A DNA stretch of 64,000 nt, taken from contig DS999531.1 in the NCBI GenBank assembly GCA_000158135.1, positions 1,641,774 to 1,705,773 on the forward strand. Direction: 5' to 3'. Positions 1-8,104 of this stretch are shown here, in pieces. Below the pieces are notes generated by a model, which had not been told where the DNA came from, ran no database searches, and was given only the letters and a program-made list of their open reading frames with translations. Origin of the DNA: Rhodobacteraceae bacterium KLH11. Its GTDB lineage: Bacteria > Pseudomonadota > Alphaproteobacteria > Rhodobacterales > Rhodobacteraceae. A program made the position numbers and the translations under genes. Within the stretch, counting starts at the first letter, position 1, and each line of letters opens with the position of its first letter.

Positions 1-948
1 GCGGCTGTATTGCGTGGCGTTCATGAATGTGCGGGTGGCTGGGTGATCGGCCTCCAGCACGCCAAGGCTGACCAGAATGGCCGCGATGGCGCATTCGCTG
101 GCGCGGGTGGTGCCATCGGTGATCTTCAGCGCGACGCCCATGCGTTTTTCGGGAATGATGGCGATAAACACAGCCTCGGCCCCGGTCTTGATCGCAACAC
201 GTCCCTCCATGGCGCGCATCAACTCGGTGCAGGCGCGGGTTTCACCGGCGACCAGTTCGGGGTGTTTCATCATCGCAGCGGTTAATTGTTGCGCGGCATC
301 GCTGGCGCGGTCTGACCGGTCCGCGGCCGAGGCAAACCAGGCCATTGATCGTGCAAGCCCTACCAGCGACGTGGCAAAATTGGGGGCTGAGCAGCCGTCG
401 ATCCCATAACAGGGGCTGGTCTCGCCCGTGGTTTCTTCCAGCGCGGCAAGGCCTGCCTGTTGCACAGGGTGGTCGATCTCAAGATATTCCGGCCCGGCAC
501 CCATGTGCTGGGCTACGGTCAGAAACCCGCAATGCTTGCCCGAGCAGTTGTTATGGATCTGGCAGGGCGTATCATCGGCAAGGATCAGTCCGTCCCGGGC
601 GGCCATATCCTGCGGCTCTTGCGGGCCACAGCGCAGATCGGGCTCAGACAGTCCGAGGTGGTCGAGCCAGGCCGAGACACGCTCGGTATGAATAGCCGCC
701 CCGTTGTGCGAGGCGCAGGCCAGCGCCAGATGTTCGCTGTTCAGCCCGTATTTGGCGGCAGCGCCCGAGGTGATCAGCGGCAGCGCCTGAATCATCTTGG
801 CAGATGACCGGGGGTAGATCACCGCCTGCGGATCGCCCCAGCTTTGGACGATCTGGCCGGTATCATCGCAAATTACCGCGTGGCCCAGATGCAGGCTTTC
901 CAGCAGTGGTCCGCGCCACAGTTCTGTCATCGCTACCGGTTGTGTCAT
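1..948 (-). CDS. Asparaginase family protein (L-asparaginase II type), C-terminus cut off by window edge
   Basis: The minus-strand frame runs without a stop from an ATG at 948 to base 1, giving at least 316 residues; the C-terminus lies outside the window. GGAGG sits six bases before the ATG. The protein has the features of the L-asparaginase II family (PF06089): YPRSSAKMIQALPL near residues 46-58, ASHNGA near 79-84, NNCSGKH near 133-139 and GIDGCSAPNF further on. The family is thought to hydrolyse asparagine to aspartate and ammonia, and is unrelated in sequence to the E. coli enzymes. There is no signal peptide, so it is cytoplasmic. It is transcribed divergently from the IalB-like gene, with a 17-bp dyad between them. 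Family confidence is good; the substrate is inferred. Confidence 0.88.
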   Translation of the reverse strand, partial: MTQPVAMTELWRGPLLESLHLGHAVICDDTGQIVQSWGDPQAVIYPRSSAKMIQALPLITSGAAAKYGLNSEHLALACASHNGAAIHTERVSAWLDHLGLSEPDLRCGPQEPQDMAARDGLILADDTPCQIHNNCSGKHCGFLTVAQHMGAGPEYLEIDHPVQQAGLAALEETTGETSPCYGIDGCSAPNFATSLVGLARSMAWFASAADRSDRASDAAQQLTAAMMKHPELVAGETRACTELMRAMEGRVAIKTGAEAVFIAIIPEKRMGVALKITDGTTRASECAIAAILVSLGVLEADHPATRTFMNATQYSR

Positions 949-989
949 CTAAGGCCTCCGACCTATGCGCAAAAATCTGCCAATCGCCC

Positions 990-1006
990 TTTCGCCTGTG
1001 GCGAAA
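990..1006. promoter_or_regulatory. 17-bp perfect dyad between divergent genes
   Basis: TTTCGCC, a three-base spacer TGT and GGCGAAA form a perfect inverted repeat in the 178-bp gap between the asparaginase and the IalB-like gene. Its size and place suit a dimeric repressor site. I cannot name the protein that would bind it. Confidence 0.4.
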
Positions 1007-1126
1007 CCTGCGTTAGTGTGTGTATGTCGGCAATCACCGGAATACGCAACTTAACAGACGAACCGGCAGGGTTCGCACGCATGTCCGGTGGGTATGAGGT
1101 ATAGATCGGGCTAGGAGGCTGGACAG

Positions 1127-1660
1127 ATGGGATTAATGCTCGTCCGCATGATCGCGGGCCTGTGCATGGCAGGTATGGCAACAACGGCGATCGCCCAGCA
1201 GGCGACCAGCACCAATCGCGTCGCGGCAAAGACCGACTGGAGCGTTTTTGTCGAGGAAGACCCCACGGAATGCTGGAGCGTCTCGGCACCCAAGGAAACC
1301 GTGAACACACGTGGTGGCCGGGTTGTTTCCGTGCGGCGCAGCGATATCCTGCTGTTCGTGTTCTACCGCCCGAATGCCGAGGTCAAAGGGCAGGTTACCT
1401 TTACTGGCGGCTATCCGTTTGCTTCCGGGTCGACCGTCAATCTGGTGGTCGATGGCAGTGAGTTTGAATTGTTCACCGATGGTGAATGGGCATGGCCTGC
1501 GACAGCCTCGGACGATTCCAAGATCGTCACTGCCATGAAGCGCGGAACCGAGGCGGTGCTGACCGCCCGGTCCGAGCGTGGTACCCAAACCAAGGATACA
1601 TTCTCGTTGTTGGGTTTTACGGCTGCGATTGAAGACGCGGAAAAGCGCTGTACGCAATAA
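1127..1660 (+). CDS. Invasion-associated locus B (IalB) family secreted protein
   Basis: 177 residues. AGGAGG lies eight bases before the ATG. The first 23 residues form a signal peptide ending in AIA-Q, so the product is exported. The mature part follows the IalB family pattern: DWSVFVEEDPTECW near the start, RGGRVVSVRR, GGYPFASGS, FELFTDGEWAW, an SERGT motif, DTFSLLGF, and a C-terminal cysteine that could pair with the early CW cysteine. IalB was named for a role in Bartonella red-cell invasion, but the family is common in free-living alphaproteobacteria, where its job is not settled. A strong hairpin terminator follows directly, so it is probably a single-gene transcript. Confidence 0.85.
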   Translation: MGLMLVRMIAGLCMAGMATTAIAQQATSTNRVAAKTDWSVFVEEDPTECWSVSAPKETVNTRGGRVVSVRRSDILLFVFYRPNAEVKGQVTFTGGYPFASGSTVNLVVDGSEFELFTDGEWAWPATASDDSKIVTAMKRGTEAVLTARSERGTQTKDTFSLLGFTAAIEDAEKRCTQ

Positions 1661-1681
1661 GCCTGAGGCTGGTCCAACAGC

Positions 1682-1707
1682 AAAACCCCGCTATCCGGCG
1701 GGGTTTT
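1682..1707 (+). terminator. Rho-independent terminator after the IalB-like gene
   Basis: A perfect 10-bp stem (AAAACCCCGC with GCGGGGTTTT) around a 6-base loop; the right arm ends in four T. It lies 21 bases after the stop codon. Confidence 0.85.
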
Positions 1708-1769
1708 CGTTGATTGGGTGCTCAATTGGATCTGTAATAGACAAGGATCTCTGGCCGGAGGATTGATTG

Positions 1770-2147
1770 ATGCGATGGTTTTTGGTTTCTCTCCTGTTTC
1801 CGATTGCGGCGGTTGCGGACCCGACTATGGAATGTCTCGACGCCGGTTCGCAGGTAGAGATCGGGACCTGTGTTTCGGACATGGAAACGCGCGTGAATGC
1901 CGCGATCAAATCAAGCTATTCTTTGGCGATTGGTGCGGCCCAGGAATTGGATGACGTCACCGGGCGTGCTGTGGCTGTTCCTGCTTTGGAGGCATCACAA
2001 ACCACGTGGGCAGCTTACCGCGACGCACAGTGCGAGGCGGTGGGCGCGTCGTTTGGGGGTGGATCAGGCACTGGCATCGCCATTACAGCCTGCCGGGTCG
2101 ACCTTGGTCGGGCCCGTGTTGATGAATTGCTGCGCTACGCAAATTGA
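1770..2147 (+). CDS. Secreted LprI-like (DUF1311) protein
   Basis: 125 residues from the ATG at 1770, which has GGAGG eight bases upstream; a TTG one codon earlier is also in frame. A signal peptide ends near VAD. The mature part has the DUF1311/lysozyme-inhibitor LprI pattern: an early MECLD, GTCVSDMETRVNAAI, SQTTWAAYRDAQCEA, and a final CR..LGRARVDEL, with four cysteines that could form two disulfides. LprI of mycobacteria inhibits lysozyme, but most DUF1311 proteins are uncharacterised, so inhibition is only a family possibility. It stands alone between a terminator and the rlmN promoter. Confidence 0.75.
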   Translation: MRWFLVSLLFPIAAVADPTMECLDAGSQVEIGTCVSDMETRVNAAIKSSYSLAIGAAQELDDVTGRAVAVPALEASQTTWAAYRDAQCEAVGASFGGGSGTGIAITACRVDLGRARVDELLRYAN

Positions 2148-2160
2148 AGCACGATTTCTT

Positions 2161-2188
2161 TTGATCTTTGCGCGCGTTCCTATATAGA
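2161..2188 (+). promoter_or_regulatory. Probable housekeeping promoter of rlmN
   Basis: TTGATC and TATAGA are separated by 16 bases, ending 37 bases before the rlmN start. This agrees with a sigma-70-type promoter in high-GC alphaproteobacteria. It is a pattern match only. Confidence 0.45.
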
Positions 2189-2225
2189 GGCGCATCCCAA
2201 GCCAGAATCCATTGAGATACGCCAC

Positions 2226-3419
2226 ATGCCGCCCAAAGCGCCGATCACTCAGGATGTCATGACCATCCCTCGCAAACTGCCCGAGGGGAAGGTGAACCTT
2301 GTCGGTCTGACCCGCGACGCGTTGCGTGCGGCGCTGATCGAACATGGCACGCCTGAAAAGCAGGCCAAGATGCGGACGGGGCAGATCTGGCAGTGGATCT
2401 ATCAATGGGGCGTGCGTGACTTTGCCGAGATGACCAATCTGGCCAAAGCCTACCGCGCGCAGCTGGCCGAGCATTTCGTGATCGAAATCCCCGAGGTTGT
2501 GACGCGTCAGGTCTCGGAAGATGGCACCCGAAAATACCTGTGCCGGATCGCGGGCGGGCATGAGGTTGAGGTGGTGTATATCCCCGAGGATGACCGGGGC
2601 ACGCTGTGCATCTCGTCTCAGGTCGGATGCACGCTGACCTGTTCCTTCTGTCACACGGGCACGCAGAAACTGGTGCGCAACCTGACAGCGGCCGAGATCG
2701 TGGGTCAGGTGATGATGGCACGCGACGATCTTGAGGAATGGCCCACCCCCGGTGCCCCCAAGGACGAAACGCGCCTTCTGTCGAATATTGTGCTGATGGG
2801 CATGGGCGAGCCGCTCTATAATTTTGACAATGTCCGTGACGCGATGAAGATCGCCATGGACCCCGAGGGGATTTCTTTGTCGCGCCGCCGTATTACGTTG
2901 TCGACCTCGGGGGTGGTGCCCGAGATTGCGCGCACGGCTGAGGAAATCGGTTGCCTGCTGGCGATCTCATTCCACGCCACCACGGATGAAACCCGCGATA
3001 TGCTGGTCCCGATCAACAAGCGCTGGAATATCGAGGAATTGCTGCAAGCCTTGGCCAGCTACCCCAAAGTCTCCAATTCCGAGCGGATCACGTTTGAATA
3101 TGTAATGCTGGATGGCGTGAACGATAGTGACGCAGATGCGCATCGTCTGATCGAACACATCAAACGCCATAATATTCCGGCCAAGATCAACCTGATCCCG
3201 TTCAACGAATGGCCGGGTGCCCCGTATAAGCGCAGTTCCAACAATCGTATCCGGGCGTTTGCAAATATCATCTATCAGGCGGGCTATGCCTCACCCATTC
3301 GCAAGACGCGGGGCGAAGATATCATGGCGGCCTGTGGCCAGCTGAAATCGGCCACCGAACGGGCCCGCAAGTCGCGCAAGCAGATCGAGGCTGAGGCGGG
3401 TCTGAACCGCGAGGTATAG
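2226..3419 (+). CDS. rlmN: Dual-specificity 23S rRNA A2503 / tRNA A37 C2-methyltransferase RlmN
   Basis: 397 residues, the usual length. A radical SAM enzyme that methylates C2 of adenine 2503 in 23S rRNA and, in characterised members, adenine 37 of some tRNAs, in the cytoplasm. The radical SAM cluster motif CTLTCSFC is at residues 135-142; [23 protein letters not shown] and a cysteine near 370 (MAACGQ), which in the family forms the protein-RNA adduct, are all present. The N-terminal part includes [10 protein letters not shown], typical of RlmN. The start lacks a strong Shine-Dalgarno, and an ATG 11 codons later is an alternative. It appears monocistronic. Confidence 0.97.
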   Translation: MPPKAPITQDVMTIPRKLPEGKVNLVGLTRDALRAALIEHGTPEKQAKMRTGQIWQWIYQWGVRDFAEMTNLAKAYRAQLAEHFVIEIPEVVTRQVSEDGTRKYLCRIAGGHEVEVVYIPEDDRGTLCISSQVGCTLTCSFCHTGTQKLVRNLTAAEIVGQVMMARDDLEEWPTPGAPKDETRLLSNIVLMGMGEPLYNFDNVRDAMKIAMDPEGISLSRRRITLSTSGVVPEIARTAEEIGCLLAISFHATTDETRDMLVPINKRWNIEELLQALASYPKVSNSERITFEYVMLDGVNDSDADAHRLIEHIKRHNIPAKINLIPFNEWPGAPYKRSSNNRIRAFANIIYQAGYASPIRKTRGEDIMAACGQLKSATERARKSRKQIEAEAGLNREV

Positions 3420-3470
3420 CGCGCGGAAACTTAATGATTTGAGTGCTGCTTCTGCATTCAGAATTTGTTA

Positions 3471-3529
3471 TATTTGGCAAATACCCGCTCTGGAGGGGGA
3501 TATCACCCGCATACACAAGGCGGTGATAT
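3471..3529. promoter_or_regulatory. Two dyads in the 207-bp gap before the cytochrome P460-like gene
   Basis: A 13-bp palindrome (TATTTG, G, CAAATA) at 3471-3483 is followed by ATATCACC and GGTGATAT at 3500-3507 and 3522-3529, 14 bases apart. The first overlaps a possible -10 (TTATAT); the second would be a leader stem-loop or a second operator. No clear rlmN terminator is visible here. Confidence 0.35.
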
Positions 3530-3626
3530 TGCCGGGGCGGCGCTGGTAAGATTTTTTTCGACTGTTACTTTATAAACAGCCAGAGCGACATTTCGGCGAA
3601 CTGATCAGTCAGGGAGGCCAACAAGA

Positions 3627-4250
3627 ATGATTAGAAGACATCTGCGGGCTGCTGGTATCGCGTTGGCCGTTACGCTATCAGGGTTTGCCCCTGTGGCGGG
3701 GCATACGCAGACTACGGATCAGGATGCGCATCTGGCCATCGAAAACCCTGCAGATTTAACCAAAGATGACGCGCTGAAGTATTATAAGTCTTTGTCCGGA
3801 CGCATGGCACGGGGCTATGCAGCAGCGCAGCTGGATGTGATCCGCAACTATCAGAACTGGCCGTTGTTCAACGATGCGCCCTACATCTCGGCAACCCATG
3901 GGCAGCGCTATGTCAACAGCTATGCCAATCGTGTGGCCAGTAATTACGGCACGCTGCAAGAGGGCGAAGTGTTGCCCGCAGGTTCGGTTCTGGCCAAAGA
4001 CAGCATGACCGTCACGGATGAAGGCAATACGCATCCCGGTGCTATGTTCGTCATGGAGAAACTGCCCGCGGGCACCAGCCCCGAGACCGCCGACTGGCGT
4101 TATATTATGGTGATGCCGGACGGGTCATTGTTTGGCGACACAATGGGCTTTCGCGCACCCGCTGTCGCCTATTGCCATGTTTGCCACGAAGCCGTCGCAG
4201 AACGTGATTATACCTTCTACGTTCCCGAAGAATATCGCCTCGCGGAATAG
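3627..4250 (+). CDS. Cytochrome P460 family protein, exported, one c-type heme site
   Basis: 207 residues with GGAGG upstream of the ATG. A signal peptide covers about residues 1-27, so it is periplasmic. The only heme c motif, CHVCH, is at residues 183-187 near the C-terminus, as in cytochrome P460 and cytochrome c'-beta. Further family features are YISATHGQRYVNSYAN, AGSVLAKDSMTV, MEKLPAG and DWRYIMVMPDGS. P460 proteins of nitrifiers oxidise hydroxylamine; relatives in other bacteria bind or process nitric oxide, and most are untested. The crosslinking lysine of true P460 cannot be identified safely by eye. It ends 28 bases before the convergent cbpM. Confidence 0.82.
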   Translation: MIRRHLRAAGIALAVTLSGFAPVAGHTQTTDQDAHLAIENPADLTKDDALKYYKSLSGRMARGYAAAQLDVIRNYQNWPLFNDAPYISATHGQRYVNSYANRVASNYGTLQEGEVLPAGSVLAKDSMTVTDEGNTHPGAMFVMEKLPAGTSPETADWRYIMVMPDGSLFGDTMGFRAPAVAYCHVCHEAVAERDYTFYVPEEYRLAE

Positions 4251-4278
4251 GTTTCAGATTACTGCTTGGCCAAAATCG

Positions 4279-4617
4279 TTATCTGCGATGAAGCCGTGCG
4301 GTGCTGATGACTTCGATCATCTGCTGGCGTACCGGTTCGGGTTGTGCCTCAACCGCGCCTAGCACCTCGCGCAGCTCGGCGCGCAGCCCGTGCATCTGGT
4401 CGATCAGAGAGATCATCATCGAAAGGGCATCAGCCTCCATGTCGTATTGCTCGTGCAATTCACAGGCCAGTTCCAGGCGGGCGACATCGATGCTTTGATA
4501 CACCAGCCCGCGATCGGAGTGTTCCGGGATCACGATCTCGGCGGCCAGATAATCGCTGAGCCGATCCGAGGTCAGGCGAGAGATGGTTTTGATCAGTTCC
4601 TCTTCGGTCAGGGTCAT
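4279..4617 (-). CDS. cbpM: Chaperone modulator CbpM
   Basis: 112 residues. CbpM binds the J-domain of CbpA and restrains its co-chaperone activity. The protein is small and helical, with an N-terminal MerR-like helix-turn-helix region (around TEEELIKTISRL) and a C-terminal helix rich in Met, Leu and Glu, matching CbpM by length and layout. Identification leans on position: its ATG overlaps the TGA of cbpA as ATGA at 4614-4617, so the two are translationally coupled and partner levels are matched. Confidence 0.8.
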   Translation of the reverse strand: MTLTEEELIKTISRLTSDRLSDYLAAEIVIPEHSDRGLVYQSIDVARLELACELHEQYDMEADALSMMISLIDQMHGLRAELREVLGAVEAQPEPVRQQMIEVISTARLHRR

Positions 4618-5531
4618 GACAGCATTCCTTTGCGCGGATCATAGCTGTGGGTGTCGCGCCATGTCTGCATGAATTTCTGCAGTTCCTCATCGATCTTGCC
4701 CGGCAGGGTCACGGTCAGTTCGATCAACTGATCCCCGCGATCAGACGATCCGCGTTTCTTCACGCCCTTGCCGCGCAGGCGCAGGGTTTTGCCGCTGCTT
4801 GTACCCGCCGGCACGTTGACATTGACACCGCCATCAATGGTCGGGGCAGGAACTTTTCCACCCAGAACAGCCTCGTCAATCGTGATCGGCAGAGTGATGT
4901 GGATATCGTCACCCTGACGGTCAAAGACGGGATGCCTGGCGACCGAAACCGTCACCAGCGCATCCCCCGGCGGCCCTTCGCCATACCCCGGCGCGCCTTT
5001 GCCGCGCAGACGGATGGTCTGGCCATCGGTGATGCCCGGTGGGATTTTGACCTCAATCCGGTCTCCGTCTGGCAGGGTCAGTTTTTGGCTGGCACCAAAG
5101 ACAGCATCCAGAAAGCTGATCTGCAGCGTGTAGTTGAGGTTATGCCCCGGGGCATGAAATTCGTGCGTGCGTTGCCCGTACCCGCCGCGTCCACGCATGA
5201 ACTCGGCGAAAATGTCGGACATATCGTCTTGATCTGCCGCACGCTCGCGATAGGGGTTTCCGGCTGCTTCCGCATAGTCGCGGTAATATTGCTGCTGCGG
5301 GCGCTCCTGACCTGCGGCGTCAATCTCGCCATTGTCGTATTTCGCGCGCATTTCAGGATTTTTCAGCAGGTCATAAGCCGCCGCGGCGGCTTTGAACCTG
5401 GCTTCGGCCTCGGCATCGCCGGGTTTGAGGTCCGGGTGGCATTCCTTGGCGATACGCCGATAGGCTTTCTTGATCTCAGCGTCGCTGGCGTCTTTTGCGA
5501 CGCCGAGGACGGAATAGGGATCGTCGCTCAT
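4614..5531 (-). CDS. cbpA: Curved DNA-binding / DnaJ-type co-chaperone CbpA
   Basis: 305 residues from the ATG at 5531, which follows GAGGTGAG; the frame stays open 48 codons further upstream but that part does not look like the family. The J-domain (residues 4-68) has YSVLGV, KKAYRRIAKE and the HPD motif at 32-34 needed to stimulate the DnaK ATPase. A linker and two substrate-binding beta domains follow (IPPGITDGQTIRLRGKG; VPAGTSSGKTLRLRGKG). There is no cysteine-rich zinc domain, which separates CbpA from DnaJ. A heat-shock-like promoter lies upstream and cbpM is coupled downstream. Confidence 0.92.
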   Translation of the reverse strand: MSDDPYSVLGVAKDASDAEIKKAYRRIAKECHPDLKPGDAEAEARFKAAAAAYDLLKNPEMRAKYDNGEIDAAGQERPQQQYYRDYAEAAGNPYRERAADQDDMSDIFAEFMRGRGGYGQRTHEFHAPGHNLNYTLQISFLDAVFGASQKLTLPDGDRIEVKIPPGITDGQTIRLRGKGAPGYGEGPPGDALVTVSVARHPVFDRQGDDIHITLPITIDEAVLGGKVPAPTIDGGVNVNVPAGTSSGKTLRLRGKGVKKRGSSDRGDQLIELTVTLPGKIDEELQKFMQTWRDTHSYDPRKGMLS

Positions 5532-5565
5532 CTCACCTCTCGCGGATGTGGGTCGGTTTGACCTG

Positions 5566-5595
5566 AATGAAGGTATTTTATCATGCGATTTCAAC
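5566..5595 (-). promoter_or_regulatory. Possible RpoH (heat-shock) promoter of cbpA-cbpM
   Basis: On the minus strand GTTGAAA is followed 15 bases later by CCTTCATT, resembling the CTTGAAA / CCCCAT pattern of heat-shock sigma factors, 35 bases before the cbpA ATG. Match is partial. Confidence 0.35.
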
Positions 5596-5692
5596 AGGTC
5601 AAAATAATGAGTGCGCTGAAATCCCTCGCAAATTTGGCGTATTCTGATAATATTTGCATATATTAAAACATTCACTGACGGAGATCGCTGCC

Positions 5693-6079
5693 ATGTCGCG
5701 CAGAATCAAGGCCGCTCTGGCGCTTTTGGCCGGGAATGCCATCGGATTGTTGCTGGCCGTACTGGTGCTGTCAGGCTTTGCGATCAGGCCGATCTCGTTC
5801 ATCGTGGTGGTGATTGTTTTCACTCTGGTTCAGGTCGTGGCCGAGCCGCTGATCCTGAAACTGGGTGAGAAGAAAGCCCCGGCGCTGAAGGGCGGGATCG
5901 CGCTGATCGTGACTTTCGTGGGCCTGCTGGCGACCGATCTCATCACTGCCGGGCTGACCGTTGGCGGCATATCCAATCTGCTGGCCGCGACCTTGCTGGT
6001 CTGGCTGGGGGCGCTGATCGCCAGCATTGTGCTGCCGATCTATGTTTTCCCGGAATTGCGGGTGCCAAAGAAGAAATAG
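5693..6079 (+). CDS. Small four-helix inner-membrane protein, phage holin (superfamily IV)-like
   Basis: 128 residues from the ATG at 5693, with GGAG upstream. Four hydrophobic segments can be seen (about residues 7-28, 36-55, 67-88 and 93-119), separated by short loops, one with EPLILKLGEKKAP. This agrees with the mycobacterial 4-TMS phage holin family that many bacteria carry outside prophages. Nothing phage-like is near, so lysis is unlikely and the function is unknown. Divergent from cbpA; its stop codon directly abuts the stop codon of the convergent lyase gene. Confidence 0.6.
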   Translation: MSRRIKAALALLAGNAIGLLLAVLVLSGFAIRPISFIVVVIVFTLVQVVAEPLILKLGEKKAPALKGGIALIVTFVGLLATDLITAGLTVGGISNLLAATLLVWLGALIASIVLPIYVFPELRVPKKK

Positions 6080-7180
6080 CTACAATGCGTTCAGGCTGGC
6101 CTCAATCGCGTACCACAATTCTTCCACCGGCTCGCATCCAACTGAGAGGCGGACGAAAGCAGGATCCACATCATCCCCCCAACGCGCCCGGCGCTCGGCA
6201 GAGCTGTGGACGCCGCCAAAAGACGTTGCGGGGCGCAGCAGCGGGCAGGCGTTGATGAAGGTTTCGGCCTTGTCCTCGCTCTCCAGCGTCAGCGACAGCA
6301 GAAAGCCAAACCGCGCGGTTTGCGCCTGTGCCAATGCATGCGCGGGATCATCGGGCAGGCCGGGATAGCGAACCTGTTTCACTGCGGGATGTGCCAACAA
6401 CCGTTCGGCCAGAATCTGGGCTGAGGCGCACATCCGGTCGAACCGCACATCCAGCGTTTCCAGCCCGCGATGCAGCAACCATGCCTCATGCGGGCCGGGG
6501 ATCGCGCCGGAAACCTTCCGCCATTCCTCGACCCGTTCCATGATCTGAGCGCTACGGCTGGCCACATGGCCCATCAGCATGTCGGAATGCCCGCCCATTG
6601 CCTTGGTGTCGGATGAGACGACCACATCAATGCCGAGATCCAGTGGGCGTTGGCCAAGCGGGGTCATGGTGGTGTTGTCGGCAATCGTGATGCCGCCCTT
6701 GGCATGCACGTCCTGTGCGACCACAGCAAGATCGATCATGTCCAGCCCGGGGTTCGAGGGGCTTTCGACAAAAACCACATCGAGCCGGTCAAATCCGCCC
6801 TCGGCAAAGGTGGCCGTCGGGCGTTCTTCGACCTCAACACCCAGAGGAGACAGGAATCGGTCGGCCAGCAACCGGGTGACGTAATAGCCATCCGAGGGGA
6901 CCAACAGGCGCGATCCAGCTTTGACCGTGGCAAACAACGCTGCCGAGATTGCGGCCATCCCTGATGGGAAAGCCAAACACGGTGCGTCTTCCAGATGGGC
7001 CAGTACATGCTCCAGATGCACCCAGGTCGGGTTGTCAACGCGGCCATAGCTGGCGTGACCTTCCGGTGCACCCGGCAGATGGTACATGCTGCTTTGGGTC
7101 AGGGGCAGCGCCACCGGGTCGCCCGTGGTCAGGGCGTTGCCGCGCAGGTGGAGCATCTCTCCGGTCTTGGGGGTCTTCAT
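6080..7180 (-). CDS. Cystathionine gamma-lyase / beta-lyase family PLP enzyme
   Basis: 366 residues. A fold-type I PLP enzyme of the Cys/Met metabolism family. Visible features: YGRVDNPTWVHLE near the N-terminus, AFPSGMAAISAAL, FVESPSNPG, DNTTMTPLGQRPL and the PLP lysine in SSDTKAMGGHSD. The C-terminal HSSAERRARWG and RLSVGCEPVEEL are also typical. Family members cleave cystathionine or related thioethers to make cysteine or homocysteine; sequence reading alone does not settle gamma versus beta cleavage. It starts three bases after the LOG gene stop on the same strand, so the two are likely cotranscribed. Confidence 0.85.
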   Translation of the reverse strand: MKTPKTGEMLHLRGNALTTGDPVALPLTQSSMYHLPGAPEGHASYGRVDNPTWVHLEHVLAHLEDAPCLAFPSGMAAISAALFATVKAGSRLLVPSDGYYVTRLLADRFLSPLGVEVEERPTATFAEGGFDRLDVVFVESPSNPGLDMIDLAVVAQDVHAKGGITIADNTTMTPLGQRPLDLGIDVVVSSDTKAMGGHSDMLMGHVASRSAQIMERVEEWRKVSGAIPGPHEAWLLHRGLETLDVRFDRMCASAQILAERLLAHPAVKQVRYPGLPDDPAHALAQAQTARFGFLLSLTLESEDKAETFINACPLLRPATSFGGVHSSAERRARWGDDVDPAFVRLSVGCEPVEELWYAIEASLNAL

Positions 7181-7183
7181 TGC

Positions 7184-8026
7184 CTAGCGCCCCGGTATTT
7201 CGTCACGGGGCGGGGTGGGTTCCCAGTTCTCGATGATATCCACGGCCTCTTGCGCGGTATCGACAAAGCGGAACAGGCCAAGATCTTCATCCGAGATGGT
7301 ACCCGCATCAGCCAGCGCCTCCCAGTTGATGACCTTTTCCCAGAATGCGCGCCCGAACAGCAGGAAGGGCACAGGCTCCATCCGGCCGGTCTGGATCAGG
7401 GTGAGGGATTCGAACAGCTCATCCATCGTGCCGAAACCGCCGGGGAAGATGGTGATGGCGCGGGCGCGCATCAGAAAGTGCATCTTGCGAATGGCGAAAT
7501 AATGGAAATTGAAGCTCAGTTCGGGCGTGACATAGAGGTTTGGTGCCTGTTCATGCGGCAGCACGATGTTCAGGCCTATGGAACATCCGCCCGCATCCTG
7601 TGCGCCGCGGTTGCCCGCCTCCATCACGCCGGGGCCGCCGCCGGTGACAATGACGTTCTTGCGGCAGCCGGTCTGGTTCGACTTTTCGGTCATAAGCCGG
7701 GCGAATTCGCGCGCTTCGTCGTAGTATTGCGACAGACCTGCCAGAGTTTCGGTGCGCGCTGTGTGCTTCTGCGATGGCTCGGGGATACGCGCGCCGCCAA
7801 ACATGACAATGGTCGAGGTGATCTGACGCTCGGTCATGATCATCTCGGGTTTCAGCAATTCCAGTTGCAGGCGCACCGGGCGCAGCTCATCCCGGCACAG
7901 GAAATCGTCATCGGCAAAGGCAAGGCGATAGGCGGGTGACCGCGTCTGTGGCGTATCCGGAACCTCGCTTGCGGTCGAACGGTCGGTCTGTGCGTCGCGG
8001 AAAGGGCTGAGGCGGTCTTCTCTCAT
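7184..8026 (-). CDS. LOG family protein (TIGR00730, cytokinin riboside monophosphate phosphoribohydrolase type)
   Basis: 280 residues from the ATG at 8026; the frame continues upstream but the extra part has no family character. The Rossmann-like LOG core begins at about residue 75 (VMFGGARIP), with GGGPGVMEAGNRGA and the hallmark PGGFGTMDELFE, whose arginine/glutamate region in plant LOG enzymes binds the nucleotide. Characterised members cleave AMP or cytokinin ribotides to base and ribose 5-phosphate. The long polar N-terminus of about 70 residues is common in bacterial members. Likely first gene of an operon with the PLP lyase downstream. Confidence 0.88.
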   Translation of the reverse strand: MREDRLSPFRDAQTDRSTASEVPDTPQTRSPAYRLAFADDDFLCRDELRPVRLQLELLKPEMIMTERQITSTIVMFGGARIPEPSQKHTARTETLAGLSQYYDEAREFARLMTEKSNQTGCRKNVIVTGGGPGVMEAGNRGAQDAGGCSIGLNIVLPHEQAPNLYVTPELSFNFHYFAIRKMHFLMRARAITIFPGGFGTMDELFESLTLIQTGRMEPVPFLLFGRAFWEKVINWEALADAGTISDEDLGLFRFVDTAQEAVDIIENWEPTPPRDEIPGR

Positions 8027-8104
8027 GGATGGGGTTCCCTGCTTGCCTGTTTCAAAAACAGCTATAGGTTTCGCAGGCAGAGTGCCAGTCACGGAAAGAC
8101 AAGA

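Noticed and set aside
5693..6079. Holin-like gene as a sign of a prophage
   Set aside because: Neighbours are core genes with no lysin, integrase or structural genes; the family also occurs outside phages.
8050..8066. Small dyad CTGTTT-CAA-AAACAG between the LOG and dehydratase genes
   Set aside because: Arms of only six bases in a short gap; too weak to call an operator.
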